From an uncultured Eubacterium sp. (GTDB lineage Bacteria; Bacillota; Clostridia; Lachnospirales; Lachnospiraceae): DNA of 40,403 bases. The translations under genes and the position numbers were made by a program. The notes beneath the pieces are model-generated. The model did not search any database, was not told where the DNA came from, and was given only the letters and a program-made list of their open reading frames with translations. The stretch spans positions 1-40,403 of the forward strand of contig CAJUTR010000026.1 of NCBI GenBank assembly GCA_910589665.1. The letters run 5' to 3'. Below are positions 8,021 to 16,564 of the stretch, in pieces. How positions within the stretch are numbered: the stretch's first letter is position 1; every line of letters starts with the position of its first letter.

Positions 8021-8801
8021 ATACGACGACGGTTCCTGTCAGGCAGAGACTTATCATCATGTTGCTTAGAATACCTACATTTGTCAGATTGGTTGGCAGG
8101 TAACCTATGATGTGCAGGACGATGGCGATCGGAAAGAGACGTTTTAATTCTTTGTGCTGGATGGCGAGGAAAATAAAAATGGCAAGGGAAGTCTGGAACA
8201 CGAGGGCGAGAAGGCGCTCGGTTCCGGCAGCAACGTGGTCTGACGGCGGAATGGCGATCAACTGCCGAATGGCTTCTTCCTGTGCGACGGCGGCTTCGCC
8301 GGTGATATTAAGTTTTTCGAAATAGCCGTCGATACCGAAAGAATTCACCAAAAATGCGATGGCGATATTTCCCATCGTAAGGGAACTGCCATAGGCGATC
8401 GCTTCAAAGCTGCCGTGCCCGAATCCGAACAGGAACGCGTTTTCCCTGCCTTGGCGGGAATTCATACATTTCTTTAACCCGATGTATTTTCCGGTTTCCT
8501 GGAAAATTCCGGCGACGACGGCGCCGTATACGGCGTAATACACCGGATGGTTTGATGGTGTTAAAAATCCGGATAAGGAAAGTCCACGGAAAACGAGTAC
8601 ATGAAAGAACTGTTCTCCGAAAAAGGCAAAGACGATATAAAATGCCATGCCGATGAAAAACGAAGAAAGTTTCGTCTTTGTTTTTGTTTTGGATTTGTAG
8701 TACCCTAAAAAGAGAAAAGGAATGGCCGTGCATAAAAGAGCGACAACGACCATGCTCGTGATGGACTCGCTCGAAAACTGGTCTGCGATTAATTGGTTCA
8801 T
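7971..8801 (-). CDS. YhfC-family integral membrane protein (putative intramembrane protease)
   Basis: A polytopic membrane protein of about 276 residues with seven or eight hydrophobic segments. It matches the YhfC family (related to PrsW/CPBP-like intramembrane metalloproteases) through FQETGKYIGLKKC (conserved E near residue 100), FGFGHGSFEAI (GHG-x2-E, likely metal site) and a late HIIGYLPTN (conserved His). Function in the family is unproven. The ATG at 8801 is favoured because GAGGAA precedes it; an upstream in-frame ATG at 8813 would add four residues. A TTGTAT-N17-TATAAT promoter lies at 8922-8950. The 3' end overlaps the convergent S1 gene by 50 bases. Confidence 0.82.
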   Translation of the reverse strand: MNQLIADQFSSESITSMVVVALLCTAIPFLFLGYYKSKTKTKTKLSSFFIGMAFYIVFAFFGEQFFHVLVFRGLSLSGFLTPSNHPVYYAVYGAVVAGIFQETGKYIGLKKCMNSRQGRENAFLFGFGHGSFEAIAYGSSLTMGNIAIAFLVNSFGIDGYFEKLNITGEAAVAQEEAIRQLIAIPPSDHVAAGTERLLALVFQTSLAIFIFLAIQHKELKRLFPIAIVLHIIGYLPTNLTNVGILSNMMISLCLTGTVVVFTAAYAYRMYHQMEKS

Positions 8802-8921
8802 ATGGTTCCTCATTTCCGCCGCAGGGGGTTCTTTTGTCAGTGCTTGACCCTGTGGCCTTTCGTCTGTATTTATTGTTTGGTCCAGATCATGCGTTTGGTG
8901 CGATCGTCTGACCTAAACATC

Positions 8922-8950
8922 ATTATAAACGAGTACCATGCAAAATACAA
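8922..8950 (-). promoter_or_regulatory. Sigma-A promoter for the YhfC-family gene
   Basis: Read on the minus strand: TTGTAT, a 17-base spacer and a perfect TATAAT. It points at the YhfC-family gene, leaving a leader of about 110 bases. No equally good promoter was found for the divergent decarboxylase. Confidence 0.65.
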
Positions 8951-8983
8951 TACATTTTATATGAGAAGCATTCGGAGGTTGCG

Positions 8984-10477
8984 ATGGAAACAGGTTTATA
9001 TGAAACGCTGACCGGATACTGCCGGCAGGGAATGCTGCCGATGCACATGCCGGGGCATAAAAGAAATCCGTCCTTCGTGATGGAAAATCCGTACGGGATC
9101 GATGTGACCGAAGTGGCGGGGGTGGATGACCTGCATCATCCTGAGGGGATGATCCGGCGCAGGATGGATTGGATGGCGGAAAAATACCATTCAGAGAAGT
9201 CGTACCTTCTCATCAATGGGAGCACGGGCGGGATACTATCTGCGATCGCGGCCTGCTGCCGGCACGGAGACCGGATCGCCGTGGCTCGCAACTGCCATAA
9301 ATCGGTTTACCACGCCATCCGTCTGTTAGAACTTTGCCCCGTGTACATGTATCCGGATGAGACGGGGGGGGACCTAGAGCGTCTCGGCATTCCGGGAATC
9401 CTTTCGGAGAAGTCAGTGGAACAGGTTTTACGTACCTATGAGGATATACGCTGTGTCGTACTCGTGTCGCCCACGTATGAGGGGATTGTATCTCCGATCC
9501 GGGAGATCGCGGAGGCGACGGCTCGTTACGGGGTGCCGCTCATCGTGGATGAGGCGCATGGCGCGCATTTTAACTGGCATCCTTCATTTCCGGAAACAGC
9601 GGTGGAGGCGGGAGCGGATCTTGTCGTGGAGAGCCTTCATAAGACGCTGCCGTCCCTCACGCAGACTGCCGTGCTCCATGCCCGTTTTGACCGTATTTCA
9701 AAAGATCGGCTCGAATGGTGCCTCCAGACATTTCAGTCGAGCAGCCCGTCCTATGTTCTGATGGCTGGCATCGATCGGTGTTTTGCATATATTGAGAGGG
9801 AGGGGCAGGAAGCGTTTGAAAGGTATGTAAACAATCTCCGGCAGTTTGAAGAGGAAATGAAGCAGTTAAAGCGATTGTATTTGTTTGATTCTCCCAGGAA
9901 AGAACGATCGAAGATCGTAATCGCCGCCGACCGCACGAGGATGTCAGGGAAGGAGCTGGCAGAGTGTCTGCGAACGCGGTACCGGATCGAGACAGAGATG
10001 AACCTCGGGGATTACTGTCTTGCCATGACGAGCGTTTGTGATGGGGCGCAGGCGTTTGAGAGGCTGGGGGCGGCATTGAAGGAGATGGACGCCGAGCAAG
10101 TGCGGGGAGAAAAGGATGACGGTAGGTTTTGCTCTATATTTGACAGGGATCGTATCCGATATATATGGCAGGAACCAGAGAGGGCTATGTTTAGTTACGA
10201 GGCTGTTTTTTGTCCACGCGAGCGTATACCGTTGGAACAGGCCAAAGGGCGTGTCGCGGCCGATGATGTTGTGTTATATCCGCCGGGGATCCCGCTGCTC
10301 GTTCAGGGAGAAATTTTTTCCGGGGAAATGATCCGGACGTTGCAGGCTGGTATCGACATGGGGTATGCCATATATGGCGTGGAAAACGGGTGTACGTATG
10401 TCGTGGGAACAGGCGGTACCCACACAGTGGCAGGACGTATGGACGGGCAAAACGGGAAGCGAAAACCCGCACAATAA
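8984..10477 (+). CDS. PLP-dependent Orn/Lys/Arg decarboxylase (YaaO/SpeA type)
   Basis: Fold-type I PLP decarboxylase of the Gram-positive Orn/Lys/Arg group; these act in polyamine or cadaverine synthesis. The 497-residue protein shows MHMPGHKRN at the N terminus, INGSTGGILSAI (cofactor phosphate region), VDEAHGAHF (Asp contacting the PLP ring, followed by His) and ESLHKTLPSLTQ, whose Lys should form the Schiff base. The C-terminal domain has the family's YPPGIPLL motif. CGGAGG precedes the ATG. It sits at the head of the gmk-yaaR-holB-ricT cluster, the position of yaaO in B. subtilis. The amino acid substrate cannot be decided from sequence. Confidence 0.92.
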   Translation: METGLYETLTGYCRQGMLPMHMPGHKRNPSFVMENPYGIDVTEVAGVDDLHHPEGMIRRRMDWMAEKYHSEKSYLLINGSTGGILSAIAACCRHGDRIAVARNCHKSVYHAIRLLELCPVYMYPDETGGDLERLGIPGILSEKSVEQVLRTYEDIRCVVLVSPTYEGIVSPIREIAEATARYGVPLIVDEAHGAHFNWHPSFPETAVEAGADLVVESLHKTLPSLTQTAVLHARFDRISKDRLEWCLQTFQSSSPSYVLMAGIDRCFAYIEREGQEAFERYVNNLRQFEEEMKQLKRLYLFDSPRKERSKIVIAADRTRMSGKELAECLRTRYRIETEMNLGDYCLAMTSVCDGAQAFERLGAALKEMDAEQVRGEKDDGRFCSIFDRDRIRYIWQEPERAMFSYEAVFCPRERIPLEQAKGRVAADDVVLYPPGIPLLVQGEIFSGEMIRTLQAGIDMGYAIYGVENGCTYVVGTGGTHTVAGRMDGQNGKRKPAQ

Positions 10478-10504
10478 GAATGGTAGGGAAAAAGGAGGAT
10501 GGAT

Positions 10505-11104
10505 ATGGGAAAATTATTTGTGATCATGGGAAAAAGCGCGACAGGAAAAGACACGTTGTACAAAAGGATCAAGGAGCGTCATCCGGAGTTAAAAGAAATC
10601 GTCACGTATACGACGAGACCGATCCGGAAAGGGGAGACTTATGGAAAAGAATATTTTTTCGTCTCAAAAGAAGAGATGTATGAGATGAAAGAGCAGGGAA
10701 AGATCATCGAGTGCAGACAGTACAATACCGTGCTCGGGCCGTGGTTTTATTTTACGGCGGACGACGGGCAGATCGATCTTTCGACGGGAGATTACCTTTT
10801 GATCTCGACGTTGGCCGGTTATGAAAAGCTGCAGGGAGTATTCGGCATTGATAAGATCGTCCCAGTCTATATCGAGGTGGATGATGTTGAGAGGCTTGAG
10901 CGGGCGGTGGCCAGGGAGAGAGCGCAGACGAGTCCGTGTGTACCGGAGCTGTGCCGGCGTTTTTTGGCGGATGAAGAAGATTTTTCAGAGGAAAAACTGC
11001 AGGAGGCAGGCATCGAAACGCGGATCGAGAACAAGGATTCGGATCGGGCGATGGAGCATATTGAAAAACTTATTTATGACAGCACGCATGTTGGACTGGA
11101 TTAA
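10505..11104 (+). CDS. gmk: Guanylate-kinase-like nucleotide kinase
   Basis: P-loop kinase of the guanylate kinase fold, expected to phosphorylate GMP to GDP. The ~199-residue protein has a variant Walker A loop, MGKSATGKDTL, in place of the usual GPSGxGKST, followed by TYTTRPIRKGE (GMP-binding) and YFFVSKEEM. The lid region is less conserved than in standard Gmk. The ATG at 10505 is chosen since AAAGGAGG ends 6 bases before it; the ATG at 10499 abuts the ribosome site. It occupies the slot held by thymidylate kinase (tmk) in B. subtilis. The C-terminal half is divergent, so another nucleotide or substrate is possible, and a standard gmk may exist elsewhere in the genome. Confidence 0.8.
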   Translation: MGKLFVIMGKSATGKDTLYKRIKERHPELKEIVTYTTRPIRKGETYGKEYFFVSKEEMYEMKEQGKIIECRQYNTVLGPWFYFTADDGQIDLSTGDYLLISTLAGYEKLQGVFGIDKIVPVYIEVDDVERLERAVARERAQTSPCVPELCRRFLADEEDFSEEKLQEAGIETRIENKDSDRAMEHIEKLIYDSTHVGLD

Positions 11105-11161
11105 ATACGAAAAAGATGTTACAATGAAGAGTAGAACAGATTCCAGGGAGGAGATGAGACC

Positions 11162-11602
11162 GTGGACATTAAGATTGATCAGATTCAGCAGCCGACGATG
11201 GCGCAGACGGCGAGACCGGTTCAGGAAACCAGTGAGGATTTTAAGTTCACCCTGATGAGTTCACTGGAGGAAGACGGACTCCAGGCCAGGCTTACCCTGA
11301 TGATGGAAGATATAACGATGCAGGGCAAAAAGCTGGGCAAGCATATGGATGTAAGGGACATGAAACATTACCGGAAGCTGATCCAGGAGTTTATGAATGA
11401 GATCGTCAGCCGGTCTCACAAATTCAGCCGGGAGAATTTTTTGGACAGACGGGGACGGCACCGGGTATACGGAATGATAAAACGGGTCAATACGGCGCTT
11501 GATGAATTGGCGCAGGAGCTGATGAAAGATGAAAAAGATCACCTTGCCATATTGGGCAAGATTGACGAGATACGTGGGCTTCTGCTTGATATTCTTACAT
11601 GA
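11162..11602 (+). CDS. yaaR: YaaR-family (DUF327) protein
   Basis: A 146-residue helical protein of the YaaR/DUF327 family, function unknown. Conserved features include the central GKKLGKHMDVRDMKHYRKLI helix and FLDRRGRHRVYGMIKRVN. The start is GTG, because GGGAGG lies about 10 bases upstream and a nearby ATG is in another frame. It lies immediately before holB, as in B. subtilis. No signal peptide or membrane segment is visible. Confidence 0.85.
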   Translation: MDIKIDQIQQPTMAQTARPVQETSEDFKFTLMSSLEEDGLQARLTLMMEDITMQGKKLGKHMDVRDMKHYRKLIQEFMNEIVSRSHKFSRENFLDRRGRHRVYGMIKRVNTALDELAQELMKDEKDHLAILGKIDEIRGLLLDILT

Positions 11603-11635
11603 AGCCGGAACAAACAGATAAAGGAGGCGGTTGCT

Positions 11636-12622
11636 ATGTTTTTATTTTCAGAGATCATGGGACATGAGGATATTAAAGAGCATTTGCAGATGGCGATTCG
11701 CGGGGACAAGCCTTTTCACGCCTATATTTTTCACGGCGAGGTGGGGTGTGGGAAGGAGACGATGGCGAAAACATTTGCGGCTGGACTGCAGTGCCAGTCC
11801 GAGAAAAATAATCGGCCTTGCGGCGACTGCCCTTCCTGTAAGCAGATGGAATCAGGCAACCAGCCGGATGTGGTATGGGTGAACCGGGAACTGTCTAGTA
11901 TCGGAGTGGATGATATACGCGAAAAGATCAACAGTTCGATCGCGATCAAGCCATTTTCGAGTCCCTATAAAATATTTATCGTGCCGGAGGCAGACCGTAT
12001 GACGGAGGCCGCACAGAATGCACTTTTGAAGACGATCGAGGAGCCGCCGGAATACGGGATCATCCTTCTTCTTACGAGCAATATGGATGCCATCCTTCCG
12101 ACGATACAGTCCCGTTGCCTGAAACTGGAATTTCGTCCGCTTTCTACGGCAGCAGTCGAAAAATATTTGATCGAAAAATACGATGTGGTCGATTACCGCG
12201 CGCGGACGAGCGCTATTTTCGCGCAGGGGAATCTGGGAAAAGCGATCCGCTATATTGAATCCGAAGATTTTGAGGAAAAACGCGATAAAGTATTAAGGAT
12301 ACTGAAAAATGTGCATACTATGGATGTTTCGGAAATGCTCGAGATCATAAAGGAAGTGGGCGAGGATAAAGCGGATGCCAAAGATTACATCGATCTCATG
12401 GTACTGTGGTATCGGGATGTATTGTTGTTTAAGGCAACAAAGAATATGAATCATTTGATCTTCCAGGGAGAGTACCGTGCGATTTCGTCCGAGGCGAACC
12501 AGCGGGATTATGAAAAAATAGAAGAGATATTAAGCGCTTTCGATAAAGCGAAACTCCGGTTAAGGGCAAACGTAAATTTTGAAGTCGCGATGGAGTTAAT
12601 GCTTTTGGCATTGAAGCAATAG
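11636..12622 (+). CDS. holB: DNA polymerase III delta' subunit
   Basis: Clamp-loader subunit that works with tau/gamma and delta to place the beta clamp on DNA. The 328-residue protein has a Walker-A-like GEVGCGKET near residue 38, a zinc-binding cysteine cluster (C-x8-CGDCPSC near residues 54-66), NALLKTIEEPPE, LLTSN (sensor 1) and LPTIQSRCLKLEF (SRC motif). AGGAGG precedes the ATG. Neighbours yaaR and ricT match the conserved Firmicutes order. The cysteine cluster and the SRC motif separate it from delta (HolA). Confidence 0.95.
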   Translation: MFLFSEIMGHEDIKEHLQMAIRGDKPFHAYIFHGEVGCGKETMAKTFAAGLQCQSEKNNRPCGDCPSCKQMESGNQPDVVWVNRELSSIGVDDIREKINSSIAIKPFSSPYKIFIVPEADRMTEAAQNALLKTIEEPPEYGIILLLTSNMDAILPTIQSRCLKLEFRPLSTAAVEKYLIEKYDVVDYRARTSAIFAQGNLGKAIRYIESEDFEEKRDKVLRILKNVHTMDVSEMLEIIKEVGEDKADAKDYIDLMVLWYRDVLLFKATKNMNHLIFQGEYRAISSEANQRDYEKIEEILSAFDKAKLRLRANVNFEVAMELMLLALKQ

Positions 12623-12634
12623 GAGGAAAATAGA

Positions 12635-13543
12635 GTGAAAACGATCATTGGAGTCCGGTTTCGGCAGGCGGGGAAGATTTATTATTTTGACCCGGGAAAT
12701 CACGAAAATATAAAGAGGGGAACACATGTCATCGTGGAGACGGCAAAAGGCGTGGAATATGGTACGGTCGTCCTTCCGCCGACGGAGATGCCAGAAGAAA
12801 AAATCGTTGCCCCTCTCAAGGGCATCATACGAGTTGCCACGAAAGCGGATGAGGAGAATGAAGCCAAAAACAGGGAAAAGGAAAAGGATGCCTTTGCTAT
12901 CTGTCTCGAGAAGATTAGCAAACACGGGCTGGAAATGAAACTGATCGCGGCGGAATATACCTTTGATAAAAATAAGCTGCTGTTCTATTTTACGGCGGAC
13001 GGACGGATCGACTTCCGCGAACTCGTAAAGGATCTGGCTTCGGTGTTCCGCACGAGGATCGAACTCCGTCAGATCGGTGTCCGTGACGAGACAAAGCTGC
13101 GGGGAGGTATCGGGATCTGCGGGCGCGCGCTGTGCTGTCACTCGTATTTGTCTGAATTCGCCCCAGTTTCCATCAAGATGGCGAAAGAGCAGAACCTTTC
13201 CCTCAATCCTACGAAAATATCGGGTGTGTGCGGCCGGTTGATGTGCTGCTTGAAAAACGAAGAGGAAGCCTATGAAGAACTGAACAGCCATCTGCCGAAT
13301 GTGGGCAGCCGCGTAAAGACACCGGACGGACTGTCCGGTGAAGTGCAGAGCGTAAGCGTTTTGAAACAGAAGGTCAAGGTTATCGTCAATCTGGAAGACG
13401 ATGAAAAAGAAGTCCGGGAGTATTCGGCAGACGAATTAAAGTTTCGCCAGGAGCGGCGTCGTGACCGCCATGCCTCCGAGACAGATAAGGAACTGAAAAA
13501 GCTGGAAGCGATGGAGAAGAAGGAAGGAAAGTCGAAAATCTGA
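12635..13543 (+). CDS. ricT: PSP1-domain protein RicT (YaaT)
   Basis: PSP1 C-terminal domain protein of the RicT/YaaT family. In B. subtilis RicT joins RicA (YmcA) and RicF (YlbF) in a complex carrying Fe-S clusters that affects RNase Y-dependent mRNA maturation, competence, biofilm and sporulation. Cysteines that could hold such clusters are visible in GGIGICGRALCCHSYL and SGVCGRLMCCLKNEEE. The N-terminal part carries the 'VIVETAKGVEYGTVV' PSP1 signature. The C-terminal ~40 residues are charged. Start is GTG, 7 bases after AGGAGGA. Its TGA overlaps the ATG of the following methyltransferase by one base. Confidence 0.92.
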   Translation: MKTIIGVRFRQAGKIYYFDPGNHENIKRGTHVIVETAKGVEYGTVVLPPTEMPEEKIVAPLKGIIRVATKADEENEAKNREKEKDAFAICLEKISKHGLEMKLIAAEYTFDKNKLLFYFTADGRIDFRELVKDLASVFRTRIELRQIGVRDETKLRGGIGICGRALCCHSYLSEFAPVSIKMAKEQNLSLNPTKISGVCGRLMCCLKNEEEAYEELNSHLPNVGSRVKTPDGLSGEVQSVSVLKQKVKVIVNLEDDEKEVREYSADELKFRQERRRDRHASETDKELKKLEAMEKKEGKSKI

Positions 13544-14295
13544 TGGGACAGACGGATTACACGGAAAGAGTGCCGCTTTTGCCAGGGGAGCGGCTGGACG
13601 ATTTACAGCGAAATGGATTGATGATCATTCAGAATCCGGACTGGTTCTGTTTTGGCATGGATGCCGTTTTGCTGACGGGGTTTGTAAGAGTGGCGAAAAA
13701 CAGCCGTGTACTGGATCTCGGTTCCGGTAACGGGGTGATCCCCATTCTTCTGACCGCGAAAACGGAAGGAAAATATTTTGAGGGATTGGAAATCCAGGCG
13801 GATATTGCGGAAATGGCGAACCGCAGTGTCCGCTATAATGGTCTGGAAGACCGGGTACATATAACGGTAGGCGATATCAAGGAAGCATCTTCGTATTTTG
13901 AGGCGGCTTCCTTTGATGTTATTACGACCAATCCGCCATACATGATCCATTCGCACGGGTTGACGAATGAGGCAGGACATAAGGCGGTCGCCAGACATGA
14001 ATTACTTTGTTCGCTCGATGATGTACTGCGTGAGAGCGCGAAGCTTCTCAAACCGGGGGGACATTTCTTTATGGTACACCGACCGTTCCGTCTGAGTGAG
14101 ATCATGAATACGATGACGAAATACGCCTTGGAACCAAAGAGGATGCGCCTCGTCTATCCCTATGTCGACAGGGAGCCTAATATGGTTCTCATCGAGGGCA
14201 CACGGGGCGGGAACCCGGGAATGACGGTGGAAAAACCACTGATCGTTTATAAAGCCGTAAATGAATACACGCAAGAGGTGCGGGAACTGTATTAG
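13543..14295 (+). CDS. YabB/TrmN6-like N6-adenine tRNA methyltransferase
   Basis: Class I SAM-dependent methyltransferase of the YabB/YfiC type; the family modifies adenine 37 of tRNA-Val. The 250-residue protein contains GMDAVLLTGF, the SAM loop VLDLGSGNGVIPILL, an acidic end of strand 2 (FEGLEIQ) and the TTNPPYM catalytic motif typical of N6-adenine methyltransferases. It is coupled to ricT by a TGATG overlap and lies before rsmI, as in B. subtilis except that yabA and yazA are missing here. Confidence 0.9.
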   Translation: MGQTDYTERVPLLPGERLDDLQRNGLMIIQNPDWFCFGMDAVLLTGFVRVAKNSRVLDLGSGNGVIPILLTAKTEGKYFEGLEIQADIAEMANRSVRYNGLEDRVHITVGDIKEASSYFEAASFDVITTNPPYMIHSHGLTNEAGHKAVARHELLCSLDDVLRESAKLLKPGGHFFMVHRPFRLSEIMNTMTKYALEPKRMRLVYPYVDREPNMVLIEGTRGGNPGMTVEKPLIVYKAVNEYTQEVRELY

Positions 14296-14311
14296 AAAAG
14301 GAGAAACACAA

Positions 14312-15157
14312 ATGGGAACATTATATCTTTGTGCAACGCCGATCGGAAATCTGGAAGATATTACACTGCGCGTATTGCGCGTATTAAAAGAGGTGGATCT
14401 GATCGCGGCAGAGGATACGAGGCAGACGATCAAGCTGCTCAATCATTTTGATATCAAAACCCCGCTTACCAGCTACCACGAGCACAATAAATTCCAAAAA
14501 ACGCCGGTGCTGGTAAATGAATTGCTGGAAGGAAAGGAGATTGCGCTGGTGACCGATGCCGGAACGCCGGCAATTTCTGATCCCGGCGCGGAGCTTGCGC
14601 TCGCCGCGTATGAAGCCGGCATTCCGGTTACTTCCCTGCCCGGGGCTTCGGCGGTTGTCACGGCGCTCACGTTATCAGGGCTGCCGACGAGAAATTTTGC
14701 TTTTGAGGGGTTTCTCCCACAGGAAGCCAAAGAGCGGGAGAGGGTGCTAAAAAGACTCGTAGAAACAACATACACGACTGTGTTTTATGAGGCGCCCCAT
14801 CGTCTTCGGAAAACATTGCAAGCGGTGGCAGAGACGCTGCCCGGTCATAGGAAGATCGCAGTCTGTCACGAACTGACGAAAAAACATGAGTCCGTGCTCC
14901 AGTGTACCTTGGCGGAGGCGTTAGCCTATTATCAGGACAATGAGCCGAAGGGTGAGTTTGTATTTGTGTTAGAGGGGGCAGATATCAGGGAGTTGGAGCA
15001 GAAAGAGAGGGAGAGGTGGAACGAGGTGCCGCTGACCGAACATTTGGAGCAGTATCTGTCTCAGGGGATGGGAAGGAATGAGGCGTTGAGGGCGGTAGCG
15101 AAAGAGAGAGGGATGACGAAAAACCAGGTGTATAAAGAGCTTCATAAAAACGACTAG
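14312..15157 (+). CDS. rsmI: 16S rRNA (cytidine1402-2'-O)-methyltransferase
   Basis: RsmI, which adds the 2'-O-methyl group of m4Cm1402 in the ribosomal P site. It belongs to the tetrapyrrole-methylase fold. Landmarks: LYLCATPIGNLEDIT, AAEDTRQTIKLL, TSYHEHN, LVTDAGTPAISDPGAEL, SLPGASAVVTAL, FEGFLP, and a C-terminal helical tail. The ATG at 14312 is chosen because AAGGAG lies 8-9 bases before it and the protein begins there as in the family; an in-frame upstream extension overlaps the previous gene and lacks similarity. Confidence 0.96.
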   Translation: MGTLYLCATPIGNLEDITLRVLRVLKEVDLIAAEDTRQTIKLLNHFDIKTPLTSYHEHNKFQKTPVLVNELLEGKEIALVTDAGTPAISDPGAELALAAYEAGIPVTSLPGASAVVTALTLSGLPTRNFAFEGFLPQEAKERERVLKRLVETTYTTVFYEAPHRLRKTLQAVAETLPGHRKIAVCHELTKKHESVLQCTLAEALAYYQDNEPKGEFVFVLEGADIRELEQKERERWNEVPLTEHLEQYLSQGMGRNEALRAVAKERGMTKNQVYKELHKND

Positions 15158-15187
15158 AAAAAATTGTAAATACAAGACAAAAGGAAA

Positions 15188-15213
15188 GGCAGGAGTCTAG
15201 GGGGGCTCCTGCC
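15188..15213. terminator. Hairpin between convergent rsmI and abrB
   Basis: An 8-bp stem (GGCAGGAG with CTCCTGCC) around a G-rich loop lies between the stop codons of rsmI (+) and abrB (-). There is no clear T tract on either side, so this is a probable but not classic terminator. Confidence 0.5.
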
Positions 15214-15232
15214 ACACTAAAGGGATATATGA

Positions 15233-15487
15233 TTAAATTAAACCAGCTAGCTTTGATAATTCCTCGATCGACTGTTTGGAAACTAATTTTCCATGATACT
15301 CGATCAAGTCTTCCTGGGATCCGGTAAAAATATCACCGGCTTCATGTTTGGTTAATATGATCTTGTTGTCTTCGGTATAAATTTCTAAGGACTCTCTGTC
15401 AGCAATTCCGAGAGATCGCCGAAGTTCAATCGGAATAGTAATACGACCTAACATATCTAACTGTCTTACAATTCCCATGTCCTTCAT
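15233..15487 (-). CDS. abrB: AbrB/SpoVT-family transition-state regulator
   Basis: An 84-residue DNA-binding protein. The first ~50 residues form a swapped-hairpin AbrB domain: GIVRQLDMLGRITIPIELRR, SLGIADRESLEIY and IILTK. The rest is a short multimerisation tail. AbrB proteins repress biofilm, antibiotic and sporulation genes in growing cells. AAGGAG precedes the ATG at a normal distance. The position next to rsmI matches B. subtilis, though here it is convergent. A strong promoter lies at 15525-15553. Confidence 0.92.
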   Translation of the reverse strand: MKDMGIVRQLDMLGRITIPIELRRSLGIADRESLEIYTEDNKIILTKHEAGDIFTGSQEDLIEYHGKLVSKQSIEELSKLAGLI

Positions 15488-15524
15488 AACTTTTGTCTCC
15501 TTCTTCTGTTCTTGTTACTTACAC

Positions 15525-15553
15525 ATTTTATCAGTTGTCTTACTAAAAGTCAA
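15525..15553 (-). promoter_or_regulatory. Sigma-A promoter of abrB
   Basis: On the minus strand: TTGACT, a 17-base spacer and TAAAAT, about 40 bases before the abrB start. Confidence 0.7.
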
Positions 15554-15632
15554 TATACGTTGTGTGAAAAATGTAGAAAATAAATATATATAATTTATAA
15601 ATTAAATAGTAACAATACGTTCCATCATATGC

Positions 15633-16145
15633 TTACTTTTTATCCTGTTTTTGTGGATCGGATGGGATCCGTTCCAGGCACTGAGAGCTTATCGCACCGA
15701 CGAAAATACCTGTGATCAAGCCGCAAAAATACAGGATCGGCATATACCAGACGATGGAGGAGAAACCAACAAGACACGCGGCGATCATCAGTTGTCCCAT
15801 ATTATGTACGATCCCCCCCAACGCACTGACAGATACGATGGAAAATAGCCGCATCTTTTTCATACCTGCCATAGCAAAAAGGCTGAGTATGCTTCCGGCG
15901 AGACTGTAAAGCAGGCTGAACAGGCTGCCGAATGTAAAGGCGTTGAGCAGATTGCGCAGCATGGAAATACCAAACGCATACTTGAAGTCCTTCCTATATA
16001 ATACGATCATCATGACTAAATTAGCGAATCCGATCTTCATTCCCGGAAAAGGCAGCGGCAAAGGGATCAGATTTTCAATATAGCCCAAAATAAATGCCAG
16101 TGCAGTGTAAATGGAAAATTCAGAAATCTGTTTGATCTGGTTCAT
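15633..16145 (-). CDS. Gx transporter / heptaprenyl diphosphate synthase component I-like membrane protein
   Basis: A membrane protein of about 170 residues with four or five hydrophobic segments. It matches the family annotated as 'heptaprenyl diphosphate synthase component I' or 'Gx transporter', which resembles substrate-binding ECF-type membrane subunits. Landmarks: YTALAFILGYIENLIPLPLPFPGMKIGFANLV, FGISMLRNLLNAFTFGS and GGIVHNMGQL. The start is uncertain: ATG at 16145 lies 11 bases after GGGGAGG, and a GTG at 16154 is only 2 bases after it. It is last in a three-gene minus-strand operon behind an acyl-CoA synthetase and a NusG-domain-II protein; the latter pairing is recurrent in Clostridia. 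The substrate is unknown and prenyl synthase activity is doubtful. Confidence 0.82.
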   Translation of the reverse strand: MNQIKQISEFSIYTALAFILGYIENLIPLPLPFPGMKIGFANLVMMIVLYRKDFKYAFGISMLRNLLNAFTFGSLFSLLYSLAGSILSLFAMAGMKKMRLFSIVSVSALGGIVHNMGQLMIAACLVGFSSIVWYMPILYFCGLITGIFVGAISSQCLERIPSDPQKQDKK

Positions 16146-16189
16146 CGTTAGCACAACCTCCCCAAAAGCGGCATAATTTTAACGGATTT

Positions 16190-16564
16190 TTATTTCCCAG
16201 TCACGGCATCCGGCACGGAGGAGTCAGGATCCGCGTTGACGATGGCAATAACAAGCTTGTGTGGCAGGCACACGATGGTTTCCCCGGATTTTGATATGCG
16301 GCGCATGCCGACGCAGACCTTATCCGGGCAGTCGGCCTCTTTCATACAGGCAGCGCCGTCTTTGATCTCCATTGTATTAGATCCGCCGTCCGGACAGGAA
16401 ATCGTTTCCGTGCGGTCAGAAGAGAGCGGATACGAGGCCACGGCGGCGCCATTGATACGAATTTCGACACGACTGCCGGAACCGGTATGGGGAAGATAAA
16501 TAACGGCGCTTATACAGAGACCGATCATGATCAGCATAAAAATAAATATGTTATCAGGTTTCAT
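16190..16564 (-). CDS. NusG domain II-containing membrane-anchored protein
   Basis: A 124-residue protein with one N-terminal membrane segment (residues about 4-25) and an exported NusG-domain-II fold (residues about 30-115). It carries the family's paired cysteines: 'CMKEADCPDKVCV' and 'TIVCLPHKLVI'. The function is unknown; the cysteines could bind metal or form a disulfide. Its ATG overlaps the stop of the upstream acyl-CoA synthetase by 11 bases, showing translational coupling. It is followed by the Gx-type transporter, a common partner. Confidence 0.88.
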   Translation of the reverse strand: MKPDNIFIFMLIMIGLCISAVIYLPHTGSGSRVEIRINGAAVASYPLSSDRTETISCPDGGSNTMEIKDGAACMKEADCPDKVCVGMRRISKSGETIVCLPHKLVIAIVNADPDSSVPDAVTGK

